Below are positions 33,993-43,120 of a stretch of 64,000 bases of DNA, one piece after another. The stretch covers positions 62,001 through 126,000 of the forward strand of contig CAVKOU010000002.1 of NCBI GenBank assembly GCA_963658085.1, given 5' to 3'. The notes beneath the pieces are model-generated. The model saw nothing but the letters and a program-made list of their open reading frames with translations, was not told the DNA's origin and made no database searches. This DNA comes from CAKRJP01 sp963658085 (GTDB lineage Bacteria; Bacillota; Clostridia; Lachnospirales; Lachnospiraceae). Position numbers and translations under genes: made by a program. How positions within the stretch are numbered: the stretch's first letter is position 1; each line of letters starts with the position of its first letter.

Positions 33993-35780
33993 ATGGAAGA
34001 AAATAAGGACCGAAAATTGGAGGAGATGCGTCGGAGACAATTGGCCAGACGAAGGTACCTTCAACGCAAGAGAAAAAGACGAAGAATTATCACCATAGTT
34101 CTTTTTATAATATTAATAGCAGTAATTGCCGTGGCAGCATTTCTTTGGAAAAAATATAGTCCCACAAAAGAGACTTATGATTTGAATGATTATTATGGAA
34201 TAGAAGAAGATGGACAGATGGCGGTTATTGTGGATAATCATATTGCCGGCGGTACCGGAATGATCGCAGATGGCAAGGCTTATATCAAGTATGATACGGT
34301 GAGAGATTCTATTAATAGTCGTTTTTATTGGGATTCGGAAGGACAGCAAGTGTTATATACTTTGCCGACAGCAACGATTGCCATACCTGTAGAGAGCAAG
34401 GAATATTCCGTTGCGAAGGACAAGCAGAGTGAGGATTATATACTTGTAAAGTTAGACAATGATACACCATATATTGCATTAGATTTTATTCAACAGTACA
34501 CGAATATCGATTATGAGGTGTACGAGAACCCAAGTCGTGTCATGATCGTCAGTGATTGGGGCAAGACTTCCGTTGCTACAGTTAAGAGAAATACACAGGT
34601 TCGTTACCAGGCGGGTGTAAAGAGTCCTATTTTGACAGAGATCGAAAAGGGGGATGAGGTCACTTGGCTGGAAGATGAAGGAAAGTGGAGGAAAGTCCGT
34701 ACCAAAGATGGATTTATGGGCTATGTCAGAAGCAGATCTCTGTCTAAGGTGAAGGAGACTACCATTAGCCGAGATTTTGATGAGCCTGAATATACCAATA
34801 TTTCAAAAGATTATACCATCAATATGGTTTGGCATAATGTAACAAATACAGATGCCAATGACAATCTGGAGACATTGCTAGAGAAGACTAGTGGTCTTAC
34901 CACCATTGCGCCAACCTGGTACCATGTGTTGAATACCAATGGAGATGTTTATTCTATTGCATCGGACAGCTATGTGACGGAAGCTCACAAACAAGGACTG
35001 GAGGTATGGGCGACTCTCAGAGATTTTGATGGCGATAATGGAATTAATTCCTATGACGAAACATATGAGTTGCTTCAGAATACAAAAGCCAGAACCAATA
35101 TAATCAATACAGTTATAAACGAAGCGGTAGAGATGGGAATTGATGGTATCAACTTGGATTTTGAACATATTTCCACAGATTGTGGAGAGCATTTTATTCA
35201 GTTTGTTCGAGAATTGTCTGTAAGATGCAGGCAGAACGAGATTGTGTTGTCTGTGGACAACTATGTGCCAAAGAGTTTTAATTTGCAATACAACCGTACC
35301 GAGCAGGGAGTTGTGGCAGATTATGTAGTTATTATGGGGTACGATGAGCATTATGCAGGATCGGAGGAAGCAGGATCTGTGGCTTCTTATGATTATGTAA
35401 ATGATGGCATTACCGAGACTTTGCAGGAGGTTCCTGCGGAAAAGATAATCAGCGCAGTTCCATTTTTTACTCGTCTTTGGAGTGAGAAGAGCGGTACCGT
35501 AGAAAGCAAAGCCCTGGGAATGGAGGATGCAGCGGATGCAGTAAGCGCAGCCGGAGCGACAGCCACCTGGGATGATACCACTAAACAGAATTATGCTACC
35601 TGGAAGGGATCAGATGGAACCAAATATGAGATTTGGTTGGAAGATGAAGATTCATTGAAAGAGAAACTTCAGATTATGAAAGATAATAATCTGGCCGGAA
35701 CAGCGGCGTGGGCTCTGGGTCAGGAAGATGAAAAGGTTTGGTCGGTAATTAAAGAATACACAACAAGTTCAAAAGAGTAA
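33993..35780 (+). CDS. Membrane-anchored GH18 family hydrolase with SH3-like domain
   Basis: The 595-residue protein has a very basic N-terminal tail and one membrane segment at about 31-51, so it is probably anchored with its bulk outside. A copper-amine-oxidase-N-like beta region (about 70-190) is followed by a bacterial SH3 domain (about 195-265). A GH18 barrel ends the protein; its catalytic motif GIDGINLDFEH places Asp389 and the acid Glu391. Spore cortex and cell-wall N-acetylglucosaminidases such as YaaH/SleL share this layout. Peptidoglycan is the likely substrate. Confidence 0.85.
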   Translation: MEENKDRKLEEMRRRQLARRRYLQRKRKRRRIITIVLFIILIAVIAVAAFLWKKYSPTKETYDLNDYYGIEEDGQMAVIVDNHIAGGTGMIADGKAYIKYDTVRDSINSRFYWDSEGQQVLYTLPTATIAIPVESKEYSVAKDKQSEDYILVKLDNDTPYIALDFIQQYTNIDYEVYENPSRVMIVSDWGKTSVATVKRNTQVRYQAGVKSPILTEIEKGDEVTWLEDEGKWRKVRTKDGFMGYVRSRSLSKVKETTISRDFDEPEYTNISKDYTINMVWHNVTNTDANDNLETLLEKTSGLTTIAPTWYHVLNTNGDVYSIASDSYVTEAHKQGLEVWATLRDFDGDNGINSYDETYELLQNTKARTNIINTVINEAVEMGIDGINLDFEHISTDCGEHFIQFVRELSVRCRQNEIVLSVDNYVPKSFNLQYNRTEQGVVADYVVIMGYDEHYAGSEEAGSVASYDYVNDGITETLQEVPAEKIISAVPFFTRLWSEKSGTVESKALGMEDAADAVSAAGATATWDDTTKQNYATWKGSDGTKYEIWLEDEDSLKEKLQIMKDNNLAGTAAWALGQEDEKVWSVIKEYTTSSKE

Positions 35781-35790
35781 GCCATGGGAC

Positions 35791-35841
35791 ATCCCCTGGG
35801 ATCTGTGAAAGAATGCGCAGATTCCAGAGGGATGTTTTTTG
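35791..35841 (+). terminator. Terminator, copy 1 of a duplicated element
   Basis: CATCCC-CTGG-GATCTG pairs with CAGAT-TCCAG-GGGATG around an AAAGAATG-containing loop and ends in TTTTTT. Nearly the same sequence recurs at 38078-38130. Confidence 0.9.
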
Positions 35842-35976
35842 TGATAAAAATTTATTTTCAAAAACAAATGGGCAATCCGATTGGAATAAGGTATATTATT
35901 TATAGAACAAATCGATATTTGATGAAGGAGGTTAAGTACAAAAGTAGCAGGAAATAATCGTAGAATGGAGGAAGGT

Positions 35977-38064
35977 ATGAAAAAGAAATTACTGGTGATG
36001 TTGTTGTCAGTAACAATGGTGACAGGATTATATGGCTGTAGCACAGGAAATGACAAAGGAACTGATGATGCGGCAGAATCAACGGTTGCAAGTGAAACAG
36101 ATTATACTACTGGAAGCCCATGGATTAACTCCAATATAGAGAGTAATGTGGAGAGTGCAGGGGAGGCAGACTATAAGGATAACTTTGACTTGGCAGTCAA
36201 CGGGGAATGGGTAAAGGAGAATGAAATCAAATCCGGAGACTACAGAAATGCCTATGTAACTGGATTTACTGATACACGGAATGAACGACTGCTGGAAATC
36301 ATGCAGTCAGATTCGGAGAACGAAGATCACAATGAGAAGCTAGTGAATACTCTTTATCAGAGTTTTATGGATTGGGATAGCAGAGATGCAGCAGGTACAG
36401 AGCCGTTAATGCCATATTTACAGGAAATCGAAGAGTTGCAGGACTATGAGGATCTGGAAACTTACATTACGAAGACAGACTATACATTTGCAGATGCCTT
36501 TACAATGTATTTTTTATCTAATCCAAATGATAGTTCTTCGTATATTCTGGGAATCATGCCGCCGTCATTTTTTCTGGATGATACTGCCAACTATGAAGAT
36601 TTAGAAAATATGAGTGATCAAACCAAGCTGACATATGACTGCAACGAGAAAATCGTGGAGACTGTGCTTACCCAGTGTGACTATACCAAGGAGGAAGCGG
36701 AGCAGATCTTCGAGAGAGCTATTCAGTTTGAAAAGAAGATAGCAGAATTTTGTTACAACAATGATGAGAACAATCTTGTAGAGACACAAGATCAAATCTA
36801 TCAGCAGATTCGGAACTCTGAGGAATTAAAAAAGTACAAGTGGTACTCGCTGGTGAGTGAATCATTAAAAGCCTGGGGGATCGAGGAAATACCTGCTTTA
36901 TGGTTGTGTGAGAAGGAGGATTATTTCGAGCATCTGGATGAGCTGCTTTCTGAGGAAAATCTAGATGATATAAAAGATTATTTGCTAGCACATACCGCAA
37001 GCAGCGCAATCAATCGGTTGGATAAGGAGACTTTTTATAAGTCTGTGGATATTAAGAATACGCTGAATGGTTCGGAAGGCTATAAGGAAGAGACGGAATA
37101 TGCGATCGATGTAGTTTCTTCAAAATTGGGATGGCCTCTTTCCAAACTTTATTGCGATCGTTATGTAACATCGCAGGATAAGCAAAATGTCTATGATCTT
37201 ATAGAAGGAATTGTAGAAAAATATAAAGAAATGCTCCAAGAGGAAAACTTTCTTTCTGAGTCTACAAAGGAAAAAGCAATCGAAAAACTAGATAAACTTC
37301 GAATCAACTGTATGTATCCGGATGATTGGAGTGAGTATTCGTATGATGACCTGGAAATTTCAGACAGTTATTTTGAAGCGGTTACAGAGATAGAACAATA
37401 TGAAATAAAAAAGAAAATATCGGAATTTAGTGAACCGGTGAATCAAGATAAGTGGGACGATGTGCCTATTACTCAGAATGCTTTCTACAGCGATCAGAAG
37501 AATTCTATCAATATCTTGCCTGGATTTGTGGGAGATGTTTTATATAATAGCGACATGTCAAAGGAAGAAGTATATGGCATGCTGGGAGCAGTTGTAGGAC
37601 ATGAAATTTCTCATGCATTTGACGCATCCGGGGCTGCATTTGATGCGAATGGAAATCGTGTAAATTGGTGGACGAGCGAGGATAAGGAAAAGTTTGAAGA
37701 AAAGACAGATAAACTGGTTGCTTACTATGATAGCATTTCTGTTTGGGATGAATTTTCCTGCAATGGTGAGCTGGTTAAGGGAGAGGCCTGTGCTGATATG
37801 GGAGCTGTGGCAGTGCTTCTTCGTATGGCTTCAGAGGATTCGGATTTTGATTATCAGGCATTTTTTGAGGCATACGCTAGAGTATGGGCTTGTAATATTA
37901 CCCCAGAAGTGGCCAACTATTTCGGTATGTATGATACGCATCCTTTAAATTATCTTCGAGTGAATACGGTTGTAGCTCAGTTTCAGGAGTTCTATGACGC
38001 TTTTGATGTGAAAGAAGGAGATGGTATGTATATTGCTCCGGAGGACAGAGTGAAGGTCTGGTAG
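35977..38064 (+). CDS. M13-family zinc metallopeptidase, lipoprotein
   Basis: The ATG at 35977 follows GGAGG by 5 bases, giving 695 residues; the ATG at 35965 has no good site. The N-terminus is a lipoprotein signal with lipobox LYGC (Cys at about 22). The M13 (neprilysin/PepO) zinc site is HEISH at 542-546 with the downstream GEACADMG Glu. NAFYSDQKN and the C-terminal HPLNYLRVN are also typical. It would act on the outer face of the membrane on small peptides. It is flanked by two copies of the same terminator. Confidence 0.92.
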   Translation: MKKKLLVMLLSVTMVTGLYGCSTGNDKGTDDAAESTVASETDYTTGSPWINSNIESNVESAGEADYKDNFDLAVNGEWVKENEIKSGDYRNAYVTGFTDTRNERLLEIMQSDSENEDHNEKLVNTLYQSFMDWDSRDAAGTEPLMPYLQEIEELQDYEDLETYITKTDYTFADAFTMYFLSNPNDSSSYILGIMPPSFFLDDTANYEDLENMSDQTKLTYDCNEKIVETVLTQCDYTKEEAEQIFERAIQFEKKIAEFCYNNDENNLVETQDQIYQQIRNSEELKKYKWYSLVSESLKAWGIEEIPALWLCEKEDYFEHLDELLSEENLDDIKDYLLAHTASSAINRLDKETFYKSVDIKNTLNGSEGYKEETEYAIDVVSSKLGWPLSKLYCDRYVTSQDKQNVYDLIEGIVEKYKEMLQEENFLSESTKEKAIEKLDKLRINCMYPDDWSEYSYDDLEISDSYFEAVTEIEQYEIKKKISEFSEPVNQDKWDDVPITQNAFYSDQKNSINILPGFVGDVLYNSDMSKEEVYGMLGAVVGHEISHAFDASGAAFDANGNRVNWWTSEDKEKFEEKTDKLVAYYDSISVWDEFSCNGELVKGEACADMGAVAVLLRMASEDSDFDYQAFFEAYARVWACNITPEVANYFGMYDTHPLNYLRVNTVVAQFQEFYDAFDVKEGDGMYIAPEDRVKVW

Positions 38065-38077
38065 CAATAGAAAACGA

Positions 38078-38130
38078 CATCCCCCTGGGATCTGCGAAAG
38101 AATGCGCAGATTCCAGAGGGATGTTTTCTT
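38078..38130 (+). terminator. Terminator, copy 2 of the duplicated element
   Basis: Same stem as the hairpin at 35791-35841, differing by an extra C in the C-run, a C for T in the stem, and TTTTCTT at the tail. Confidence 0.88.
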
Positions 38131-38229
38131 GTTTCTAAAAATGTAGTGTGTTAGAATTAGACGGAGTAAAGATGTACTGATTTGAAGAAGCGATTTTGAT
38201 AAAACTTGCGGATAGAGAGGGAACAGGAT

Positions 38230-38718
38230 ATGGGAAGTCAGAGAAAAGATTATATTAGCTGGGATGAGTATTTTATGGGAGTGGCAAAGCTTTCAGGAAT
38301 GCGTTCTAAGGATCCGAATACACAGGTGGGATGCTGTATCGTTAGTCAGGATAATAAGATTTTATCCATGGGATATAATGGATTTCCGATTGGATGCTCA
38401 GATGAGGAATTTCCTTGGATCAGAGAAGGAGAAGATCCTTTAGAGACCAAGTATGTTTATATTGTACACAGTGAATTAAATGCGATTTTAAATTACAGGG
38501 GAGGCAGTTTAGAAGGCTCTAAGTTGTATGTTTCTTTGTTCCCTTGCAATGAGTGTGCAAAAGCTATTATTCAAAGCGGGATTAAGGAAGTAATCTACGA
38601 TAGCAACAAATACGAAAATTCTGCGTCGGTGATGGCTTCTATGCGGATGCTTAAGACCGCCGGTGTGAAGGTGCATAGATATGAGAGATCTGGCAGAGAG
38701 GTATCGATTGAGTTGTAG
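38230..38718 (+). CDS. dCMP deaminase (ComEB-like)
   Basis: The ATG at 38230 follows AGAGAGGGA by 7 bases and gives 162 residues. The zinc-dependent deaminase motif is intact: His80-x-Glu82 (HSELNAI) and Cys106-Cys109 (PCNEC). The N-terminal DPNTQVGC and the GYNGFPIGC loop are typical of dCMP deaminases, which supply dUMP for thymidylate synthesis. It lies 11 bases before the next gene. Confidence 0.92.
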   Translation: MGSQRKDYISWDEYFMGVAKLSGMRSKDPNTQVGCCIVSQDNKILSMGYNGFPIGCSDEEFPWIREGEDPLETKYVYIVHSELNAILNYRGGSLEGSKLYVSLFPCNECAKAIIQSGIKEVIYDSNKYENSASVMASMRMLKTAGVKVHRYERSGREVSIEL

Positions 38719-38729
38719 GGAGATTGAAG

Positions 38730-39848
38730 ATGGAAACCATTTTTGGATACGTAGACCGGGAAGCCTTGCGTGGAATTGACTCTAAAGAAGAGGCTTGTGG
38801 GGAAGATATTGTAAATTTAAATAAAGTGAAGGAAGCAAAGCAAGTGATAGAAGAAGCGGGGCGGATTCTAAAAGAAGGCGGTCTGGTGGCTTTCCCAACG
38901 GAAACCGTTTACGGCTTGGGAGCAGATGGATTAAATCAGGAGGCTTCTAAGAAAATTTATGAAGCTAAGGGACGTCCCTCAGATAATCCGTTGATCATTC
39001 ATATCACCAATATGAAAGATTTGGAAAAAATCGTGGAGGAGATTCCGGAGGCTGCAAGAATTGTTGCAGATAAATATTGGCCGGGACCTCTTACCATGAT
39101 CTTTAAGAAGGCAGATTGTGTACCTTATGGAACTACCGGTGGCCTTAGCACAGTGGCAGTCAGAATGCCCAGTGATGAGGTGGCAAGAGCAGTAATCGAT
39201 GCAGGTGGTGGTTATATTGCAGCTCCTAGCGCCAACACCTCTGGAAGGCCAAGCCCTACCACAGCGGCCCATGTAAAGGAAGATCTTGAGGGAAAGATTG
39301 ACATGATCGTAGATGGGGGCTCTGTAGATATTGGAGTGGAATCCTCGATTCTTGATGTAACGGTAGAGCCTCCGATGATCTTAAGGCCGGGAGCTATTAC
39401 GAAAGAAATGCTAGAAGATCTTATTGGTCAGGTGGATGTAGATCAAACTTTGATCAAACCGGACAGCAAGGTGACACCGAAAGCTCCGGGGATGAAATAT
39501 AGACATTATGCTCCCAAGGCGGATCTTACGATTTTTGAGGGAGACATGGAGGCTGTGATCGATAAGATTAATGCTTTGGCTGCAGAGCAGATAAGTATTG
39601 GTAAGAGGGTGGGAATTATAGCTACCAAGGAGACGGAAGGAAAATATGTTTCTGACGCAGATATCAAGGTGGCAGGAACCAGGGAGGATGAGGCCACTAT
39701 TGCGAATCGTCTCTATGGAATTTTGAGAGAATTCGATGAGGATCAGGTGGATTTTATTTACAGCGAGTCCTTTGATAGAGAGGGACTTGGTAGTGCAATT
39801 ATGAATCGTCTTTTAAAGGCGGCAGGGCATCATGTAGAGAAAATTTAG
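38730..39848 (+). CDS. ywlC: Threonylcarbamoyl-AMP synthase (Sua5/YwlC)
   Basis: The ATG at 38730 follows AGGGAG by 7 bases and gives 372 residues. The YrdC domain has LVAFPTETVYGLGADG, KGRPSDNPL and PSANTSGRPSPT. The C-terminal Sua5 domain begins around KAPGMKYRHYAPK. The enzyme makes threonylcarbamoyl-AMP from threonine, bicarbonate and ATP for tRNA t6A37 modification. The long Sua5 form is usual in Firmicutes. Confidence 0.95.
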   Translation: METIFGYVDREALRGIDSKEEACGEDIVNLNKVKEAKQVIEEAGRILKEGGLVAFPTETVYGLGADGLNQEASKKIYEAKGRPSDNPLIIHITNMKDLEKIVEEIPEAARIVADKYWPGPLTMIFKKADCVPYGTTGGLSTVAVRMPSDEVARAVIDAGGGYIAAPSANTSGRPSPTTAAHVKEDLEGKIDMIVDGGSVDIGVESSILDVTVEPPMILRPGAITKEMLEDLIGQVDVDQTLIKPDSKVTPKAPGMKYRHYAPKADLTIFEGDMEAVIDKINALAAEQISIGKRVGIIATKETEGKYVSDADIKVAGTREDEATIANRLYGILREFDEDQVDFIYSESFDREGLGSAIMNRLLKAAGHHVEKI

Positions 39849-39922
39849 AGAAACTATAGTAGAAAATCAAGTAAAAAAGCTATAGTAAAACGAGTGAAAA
39901 ATCAAGAGTGTTTTGACAGTGA

Positions 39923-39949
39923 AAAACCGCGGATTTCCGCGGTTTTTCT
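39923..39949 (+). terminator. Terminator after ywlC
   Basis: AAAAACCGCGGA pairs with TCCGCGGTTTTT across a very short loop and runs into CTTTTG. Confidence 0.92.
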
Positions 39950-40021
39950 TTTGTTTTGTCGTGGCGTTTTTTTATAAATTTGTAAGGCTTTCACAAAGAT
40001 TTGCAACTTCTAAAAACTCTA

Positions 40022-40077
40022 TTGCCAAATGAAAATGTCAAAGCTATAATCATCCTACAAGTTGCAGACAGCAACTT
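40022..40077 (+). promoter_or_regulatory. Tad promoter and leader hairpin (gap 39849-40192)
   Basis: TTGCCA (40022-40027) and TATAAT (40045-40050) are 17 bases apart. A hairpin AAGTTGC-AGACA-GCAACTT follows at 40059-40077, almost at the start of the transcript, then a T-rich stretch. It may attenuate the Tad operon. The left part of the gap holds only the ywlC terminator. Confidence 0.6.
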
Positions 40078-40192
40078 ATCTGATTGTTTTTATTCTAAAG
40101 ATTCAAAGAACTCTTATAATTTTTCTTTTGGTTTGATCAGCCGAGATTCATTGTAAGCAAGTAAGTAACAGCATATGGAAGGAGGTTCTTAT

Positions 40193-41113
40193 GTGAGCAA
40201 CCGTAGTTTGGTGATCTGTGACAAGGAGGAGGCCTATGCAACAGCTTTTGCGAATTATTTAACTAAAATACGAACATTTCCCTTTCAAGTGAAGGTTTGT
40301 AGTGACCTTAGACAGGTGCAGGAAATGCTGGAAAAGCAACCGATTTATTTACTGTTGATTCATGAGAGTTACCAGGGGAGAGAACTGGATGACTTGGATG
40401 TGAAAAGACAAATATTACTGGTGGAGCGAGAACGAGAGTCTGAGAAAGAAGGGGTGATATATCTCTATAAGTATCAGGCGGGAGATATTCTTGTGGCAAC
40501 AGTATTGGAAGCATGCCGGGGGGAGAGTGGCTTTTTTATCTCCCCGGAAAGAGGTATGGTACAGGGAAATGCTAAGGAGGTTATTGGAATTTTTTCTCCG
40601 GTGCATCGATGTGGAAAAACAAGATATGCCCTAAAACTTGGGAAAGAGTTTGCTGTTTCCGGGAAGGTGCTTTATCTGGGGATGGAATGTTATGGAGGAT
40701 TAAAAGGATACTTCATAGAAGGAACCCCAAGCGTGGCAGATGCCTTATATTATGCCCGACAAGAAAATCAAAATCTGGGAACATTTCTTTCGGGGATGGT
40801 GGAGTCTATGGAGGGACTGGATTATTTGCCTCCGGCTAAGATGTCGGAGGATATGAGGAGTATCACAAGCAAGGATTGGATTCAATTGATTCAGCAAATC
40901 ATAGTCAGTGGAAACTATGAAACAGTGATACTTGATATAGATGATGGCATTCCCGGAGTATATGACATTTTAAGGAATTGTACCCAGGTGCATCTTCTAT
41001 ATATTCAGGAGAAGGTGGCTTTAGGAAAAGTAAGTCAATTTGAGCGTGAGCTGCAAGTGATGGGATATGATGATGTGAAAAGTAAATTGATCAAAAAGGA
41101 GCAATCCTTATGA
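40193..41113 (+). CDS. tadZ: TadZ/CpaE-like Tad localisation ATPase
   Basis: AAGGAGG lies 8 bases before a GTG at 40193, which fits better than the upstream ATG and gives 306 residues. Residues about 1-110 resemble a receiver-like domain. Residues 120-300 resemble a MinD/ParA ATPase but with a modified Walker A (SPVHRCGKTRYA), keeping the GKT. TadZ/CpaE proteins place the pilus at the pole and are often catalytically weak. It overlaps the CpaF gene by 4 bases (ATGA), starting the Tad operon. Confidence 0.75.
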   Translation: MSNRSLVICDKEEAYATAFANYLTKIRTFPFQVKVCSDLRQVQEMLEKQPIYLLLIHESYQGRELDDLDVKRQILLVERERESEKEGVIYLYKYQAGDILVATVLEACRGESGFFISPERGMVQGNAKEVIGIFSPVHRCGKTRYALKLGKEFAVSGKVLYLGMECYGGLKGYFIEGTPSVADALYYARQENQNLGTFLSGMVESMEGLDYLPPAKMSEDMRSITSKDWIQLIQQIIVSGNYETVILDIDDGIPGVYDILRNCTQVHLLYIQEKVALGKVSQFERELQVMGYDDVKSKLIKKEQSL

Positions 41114-42336
41114 TTTCCATTGAAGAATTGCATGGCAGAGTATTAAATCGTCTGGATATGACAAGGGATATCTCGGACGAAGAATTGACGGAACTGATTT
41201 ATGAGATTTTGCGGGAGGTTTCGGAGAAAGAGTATTTATCTCTGGATCGTATGTCTGACCTTGGAAGAGAGCTTTTTAATGTATTTAGAAAGCTGGATCT
41301 GTTGCAGGAGTTTCTAGAGGATAATGAGGTGACAGAGATTATGATCAACGGAACGCAGGCGATTTTCTACGAGAAAAAAGGGAGGCTATATCGCTCGGAG
41401 AAAAGATTTTTATCCAAAGACAAACTAGAAGATGTGATCCAACAGATTGTGGCGGAATCTAATCGATTGGTAAATGAGGCCTCTCCTATTGTGGATGCAA
41501 GGCTGCAAGATGGTTCCCGTGTAAATGTGGTGTTGGCACCGGTGGCTATTGACGGCCCGATTGTCACCATTCGTAAATTTGCAAAAGAAGGGATCACCTT
41601 AGAGAAACTGGTTTCATGGAATTCCATTGACAGAAAGACTGCAGATTATCTGATTTCTCTGGTGGTGGCAGGCTACAACATTTTTATCAGTGGAGGAACC
41701 GGATCTGGAAAAACAACTTTTCTAAATGCATTGTCGGAGTATATCCCGAAGACAGAACGAATTATCACTATAGAAGATAATGCGGAATTGCAGATTCGAG
41801 GAGTGGAGAACTTGGTGCGTTTGGAAGCACGAAACGCCAACGTGGAGGGAATGGGAGCTATTTCCATACGAGATCTTATAAAAACTGCCCTTCGCATGCG
41901 ACCAGATCGGATCATTGTTGGAGAGGTTCGATCTGATGAGGCCATCGATATGTTGCAGGCACTTAATACGGGGCATGATGGCAGTTTGAGTACGGGACAT
42001 GCCAACAGTCCTAAGGATATGTTTTCCCGTTTGGAAACCATGGTGCTTATGGGGATGGACCTTCCCTTACCAGCCATTCAAAGACAGATTGCCTCGGGGT
42101 TAGACATTATTGTTCATTTAGGAAGACTTCGGGATAAAAGTAGAAAGCTTTTGGAGGTGGTGGAAGTTTTAGGATATGAGGAAGGAGAAATCCAAACGCA
42201 GACCCTGATCCGCCATGAGGAGGTGGAAGAGACGAGGGGAGGAATAAAGAGTGCCTGGAAACAAGTTCATGAACTTACCAATTGTGAGAAACTTGAGGCT
42301 GCCGGAATTAAAACTAGGAAAGGGGAGGAAGGATAA
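41110..42336 (+). CDS. cpaF: Tad pilus secretion ATPase (TadA/CpaF)
   Basis: The 408-residue ATPase powers pilus assembly. Walker A GGTGSGKTT lies at 195-203, preceded by the IDGPIVTIRKF segment. The Asp box (TIEDNAEL), the Walker B region (RPDRIIVGEVR) and the His box (GHDGSLSTGHANS) follow. It is full length with an N-terminal helical domain. Overlaps on both sides tie it to tadZ and tadB. Confidence 0.95.
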   Translation: MISIEELHGRVLNRLDMTRDISDEELTELIYEILREVSEKEYLSLDRMSDLGRELFNVFRKLDLLQEFLEDNEVTEIMINGTQAIFYEKKGRLYRSEKRFLSKDKLEDVIQQIVAESNRLVNEASPIVDARLQDGSRVNVVLAPVAIDGPIVTIRKFAKEGITLEKLVSWNSIDRKTADYLISLVVAGYNIFISGGTGSGKTTFLNALSEYIPKTERIITIEDNAELQIRGVENLVRLEARNANVEGMGAISIRDLIKTALRMRPDRIIVGEVRSDEAIDMLQALNTGHDGSLSTGHANSPKDMFSRLETMVLMGMDLPLPAIQRQIASGLDIIVHLGRLRDKSRKLLEVVEVLGYEEGEIQTQTLIRHEEVEETRGGIKSAWKQVHELTNCEKLEAAGIKTRKGEEG

Positions 42337-43120
42337 AGCCCCTTTGAACAAAAAGAAAACTGTTAAGAGGAACCTGGGTATCCTGCATCCGGCCTGGAGA
42401 GAGTTTAGCAAATGGGAGTGGGCAAGGATAACTGTTAAAGCTCTTGGGGTGTGGATTATTACCACCTGGCTGTTTTATCAAAGTGGAATTGCTCTTGTTT
42501 GGACCCTCCCAGTATTTGTTTGGAGGTTGTACCTGGGTGCTGTGGAGTTGGAACGAGAGAAATTGATAGATTTACAAATTCAGTTTAAAGATGCTATTCA
42601 ATCCATTTCCGCTTCTTTAAACATTGGTTATTCTCTGGAAAATGCAGTGGTGGAAGCAAAGAAGGAACTGGCTCTTATTTATCCGGAGGATGCAAGGATC
42701 TCCAGGGAGATGCAGATCATGGTGCGGCAACTGAGACTACAGATGGCGGTGGAGCAGGTGTTTATGGAATTGGCGCAGAGGCTGGATCTTTCAGATGCCA
42801 GAAGCTTTGTGGAAGTTTTTGTAGTGGCCAAGAAAACCGGGGGTAATATGGTGAAGATTATTCAGAACACGGTAAAGCAGATAGGTGATGAGATTGATGT
42901 ACGCAGGGAAATTGACACTCTTTTGGCTGCTAAGAAATATGAGTTTCGAGTCATGGCAGTTATTCCTTACGGCATCATAGCATATATGCAGCTAAGCTTT
43001 CCGGAATTTATGTCCAGTTTGTACGGTAATGCTATTGGAGTTGGGGTGATGAGTATATGTTTGGTAGGTTATATGGGAGCTTATTATCTTGGGCTTCAAA
43101 TCATAAAGATCGATGTGTGA
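42251..43120 (+). CDS. tadB: Tad inner-membrane platform protein TadB
   Basis: The start is a GTG at 42251, 7 bases after GAGGGGAGGA, giving 289 residues and an 86-base overlap with cpaF. A basic N-terminus is followed by two membrane segments at about 65-90, a T2SSF-type cytoplasmic domain (SISASLNIGYSLENAV, VAKKTGGNMVKII) and two C-terminal membrane segments. It forms the platform with TadC. An alternative ATG at 42269 would shorten it by 6 residues. Confidence 0.85.
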   Translation: MPGNKFMNLPIVRNLRLPELKLGKGRKDKAPLNKKKTVKRNLGILHPAWREFSKWEWARITVKALGVWIITTWLFYQSGIALVWTLPVFVWRLYLGAVELEREKLIDLQIQFKDAIQSISASLNIGYSLENAVVEAKKELALIYPEDARISREMQIMVRQLRLQMAVEQVFMELAQRLDLSDARSFVEVFVVAKKTGGNMVKIIQNTVKQIGDEIDVRREIDTLLAAKKYEFRVMAVIPYGIIAYMQLSFPEFMSSLYGNAIGVGVMSICLVGYMGAYYLGLQIIKIDV

